A stretch of 64,000 nt of DNA from Fasciolopsis buskii. Taxonomy: Eukaryota; Platyhelminthes; Trematoda; Plagiorchiida; Fasciolidae. The position numbers and the translations under genes were made by a program. This document shows, piece after piece, positions 61,838 through 64,000 of this stretch. The notes under the pieces are model-generated. The model was not told the DNA's origin and did not search any database. It saw only the letters and a list, made by a program, of their open reading frames with translations. Positions within the stretch are counted from its first letter, which is position 1; each line of letters begins with the position of its first letter. The stretch spans positions 1 through 64,000 of the forward strand of contig LUCM01010372.1 in the NCBI GenBank assembly GCA_008360955.1, in the 5' to 3' direction.

Positions 61838-64000
61838 TCTGCAAGCCTGAATAACATGAAGCGTTGTGAATCGCTGGAATTAGATCCCTTGTGGCTCCAA
61901 CCCACAAGGGCGAACCTGGTGCTCTTAAGCAATAGTATTAAACGAGACGGCTGTCTCCGCACCTCGTGTTAAAAATCCGCTCCCACACAACCTCTGAAAT
62001 GCGGGGTCCATTATAACTCTCTTAGTAACGAAGACATCTGTTAGAACCAGTCTCTTTATTGTTCATTATTCTTCATTAGGGAACAAACCTGCCACCATCA
62101 ACTGTGCACCTGAAAACGAAGTATGTGGAGCAGTTACCGTTCCGTTTCTACTTCCACTCTTTCACCCATACTGGCCTGAGTATGGGGTGAATGAGACGGA
62201 TTGGTTTTATAAAAAACAGTTCGGTGTCACTTTTTCGTTCATAGCGCAGGAGAAATTAAATTTCTTTACTCATATCAACAGATGAAAAACTTTTCATCAT
62301 CGCCTCTCATTAAGCAAAGGAATTTGGCTTGCTGGAATCACCGTTTCTGACCAATCGATATCTGTCTGTCCATTTTGGACACTTCGGACCTCCTACTAAC
62401 TCCGTGAACATAAAGTCCTGTGTGGTTTCCTTCTTCCCTTAGTGACGGTTTCCATTTACCATATTTGCTAGTTCCGACCATTTATTGTGCTTCAAATGCA
62501 TGGTCTGCTACAGCTGACTACGCTCTGAATTTATTCACTCCCTTATGCGTCTGTCTTTTCTAGCTCGTTCCGTATTTATATCTACTGTCGTTGTTCATTA
62601 TCCGTCCCCTTAAATATTGGTTCATTTTTCTTCACCCATTGGCATAGACAAGCTAAACGGTAGATTAGCTTGTCTCACTATGCACACACATTCAAAAACA
62701 GACTGCTCAGAACATCAGCCACAACCCTATATTTTGTGTTGCACTTTACGCTCTGGTACCGTCATTTTTTGAGCTGCTCGTAAGAGCAATCGCTTATTAA
62801 TCCGCAGACGGCATTTGGGCCGACCTTCGCCCGGTTTTATCATTTTGGGCCGTTAGTTCTGCTTAGATATACGCCATCATATTAGACTTTGGCCATCGCG
62901 ACTTCGGACCGCCTGGGATCATTCACTCCTGATAACCTAATGTCTGGCTTCTCCTACCCATACCATATTTGCGTTTCTTCCTTTCCCCCGAGTAAACCAG
63001 CGTTATCACAACATTGCGGGACGCGGTCAGTTCCACCGATTTGTCCGGCGCACATCGGGTGGGCATCTCGACTTTAGCGGTGTGCGGGTACAGATATGTT
63101 GGCGAATTACAAATCCTGTTATCACCCCTAGACGTTGTCCTTCAAGATGAATAGCTGGCACTCCCCAAGCCCCACTCAGCAGCACTACTGTGCCATACAG
63201 CCCTCTAATCCTTATGTTAACGTACTTTATTTTGTACTGGCTTTCTCTTGCTTCTTCCTAAATTTCTTTTGCCAAAACTATACAAAACGGACTCATGGGG
63301 GACAGTTATATGTTGGCATTTGATATGAGCAGGTGTTCCGTGCTCACTTCAATAGTCTCCACCAATATGATTGGAGACCATCATTTCTCGCGAACGATTA
63401 TTTTGTCTGTCAAATTCGGCAAAAGACTGCTGCTTCTGACGGCTTTTCTTCACAAAAGTCCACCACACATTGCCTCATTTGAGCCCCGTTCACATTCTTC
63501 TGCTAAATCCACCTCCATCATTGGACCTAGCTGAAATTCGCCAAATCAAAATAACCCAGAACATACCTCCTGAATCAGGCACATGAGTACACAGTTTCTA
63601 TCCCATGGTGCAGCCTCCATTAACCCAAATGGATGTGCTTCCAATATTTGTCTTTTTATGTTACTAGTGTCCGTTTGATATACCGATCACCAGATAATGC
63701 TCTTCTTTATAAACCGCCTCCAAATTTTTCTATCCTTGATATAGTGCGTTTCTCCTTGCCAGGCGTTATCTATTCTGCCAGGCCTAAATCGCGATTATTT
63801 CCAAACGTTTAGAATCTTGCCGCTTTAGGGGATTTATTGGGGCGGTATCGATCCAGCCCCGTCTGCTGCATGCATATGGCACCCTGCGAGATGCGCAAGG
63901 GAGACACCAATCGGTGCTGACGAGATTCCCCGTTGGACTAAAATCCCCGCCTCGGAGAATCCTTACCAGTTATGCTCTTACCATACATATATTACCTTGC
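61838..64000. other. Unassigned right end of the window
   Basis: No recognisable gene. The sequence is pyrimidine-biased on the plus strand from about 62.3 to 63.7 kb. A GC-richer patch at 63830-63970 may be the edge of a repeat continuing outside the window. One hairpin at 62646-62675 is listed separately. Confidence 0.45.
62646..62675. repeat. Perfect 11-bp inverted repeat
   Basis: AGACAAGCTAA at 62646-62656 pairs exactly with TTAGCTTGTCT at 62665-62675 across an 8-base loop. It has the same geometry (11 bp, 8-base loop) as the hairpin at 21414-21443 but an unrelated sequence. Confidence 0.85.

Noticed and set aside
1..64000. CRISPR arrays, operons, bacterial promoters or ribosome binding sites
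   Set aside because: The window has introns, retrotransposons and animal gene families. No spaced direct-repeat array is present, and prokaryotic features do not apply.

Overview
The window is eukaryotic and gene-poor: AT-rich DNA with two recognisable host genes, both on the minus strand, and the remains of at least three retrotransposon classes. The retroelements (an RTE-clade LINE resembling schistosome SR2/SjR2, a Gypsy-type gag and a BEL/Pao pol), a possible 62-nt intron and the general composition suggest a parasitic flatworm, most likely a digenean trematode. I cannot name the species.

Layout. 1-9.9 kb: no supportable gene. 9.9-13.8 kb: AT and CT/AT microsatellites and a 666-base assembly gap (12324-12989). 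13.8-15.7 kb: two broken RTE-clade LINE copies on the minus strand. 15.7-23.5 kb: non-coding, with a short dispersed repeat, three perfect inverted repeats, microsatellites and a G-quadruplex-type tract. 24.14-29.68 kb: a two-exon gene for a glycogen-targeting regulatory subunit of protein phosphatase 1 (PPP1R3 family), with a predicted 730-residue product. 34.4-35.2 kb: a decayed Gypsy-type gag with a zinc knuckle. 36-49 kb: no recognisable gene, one TGAC-tailed LINE-like end. 49.1-51.9 kb: a stack of RTE 3' halves and one 5' fragment, same strand as the adjacent host gene. 52.42-52.80 kb: first coding exon of an adducin-family gene. 52.9-60.2 kb: plus-strand BEL/Pao fragments, a 196-bp foldback and a tRNA-like SINE head. 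60.2-64 kb: mostly unassigned, one candidate terminal exon and one hairpin.

The PPP1R3 gene is the best-supported locus. Exon 1 (28409-29675) ends with the PP1-docking RVxF motif and exon 2 (24142-25067) carries the CBM21 carbohydrate-binding domain. They join in phase at consensus splice sites across a 3.34-kb intron. The product should tether PP1 to glycogen and so promote glycogen synthesis. A second in-frame donor/acceptor pair next to exon 2 raises the possibility of a mini-exon or of a short isoform lacking the RVxF motif. The adducin exon encodes the N-terminal start of a spectrin-actin cytoskeleton protein. I did not find its later exons, and its first intron would contain the RTE stack. 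The two genes show no functional link beyond sharing a strand.

I found no CRISPR array, no rRNA, no convincing functional tRNA and no clearly new biological system. The most unusual items are the possible alternative isoform, the 196-bp foldback and the repeated insertion of truncated RTE ends in one place.
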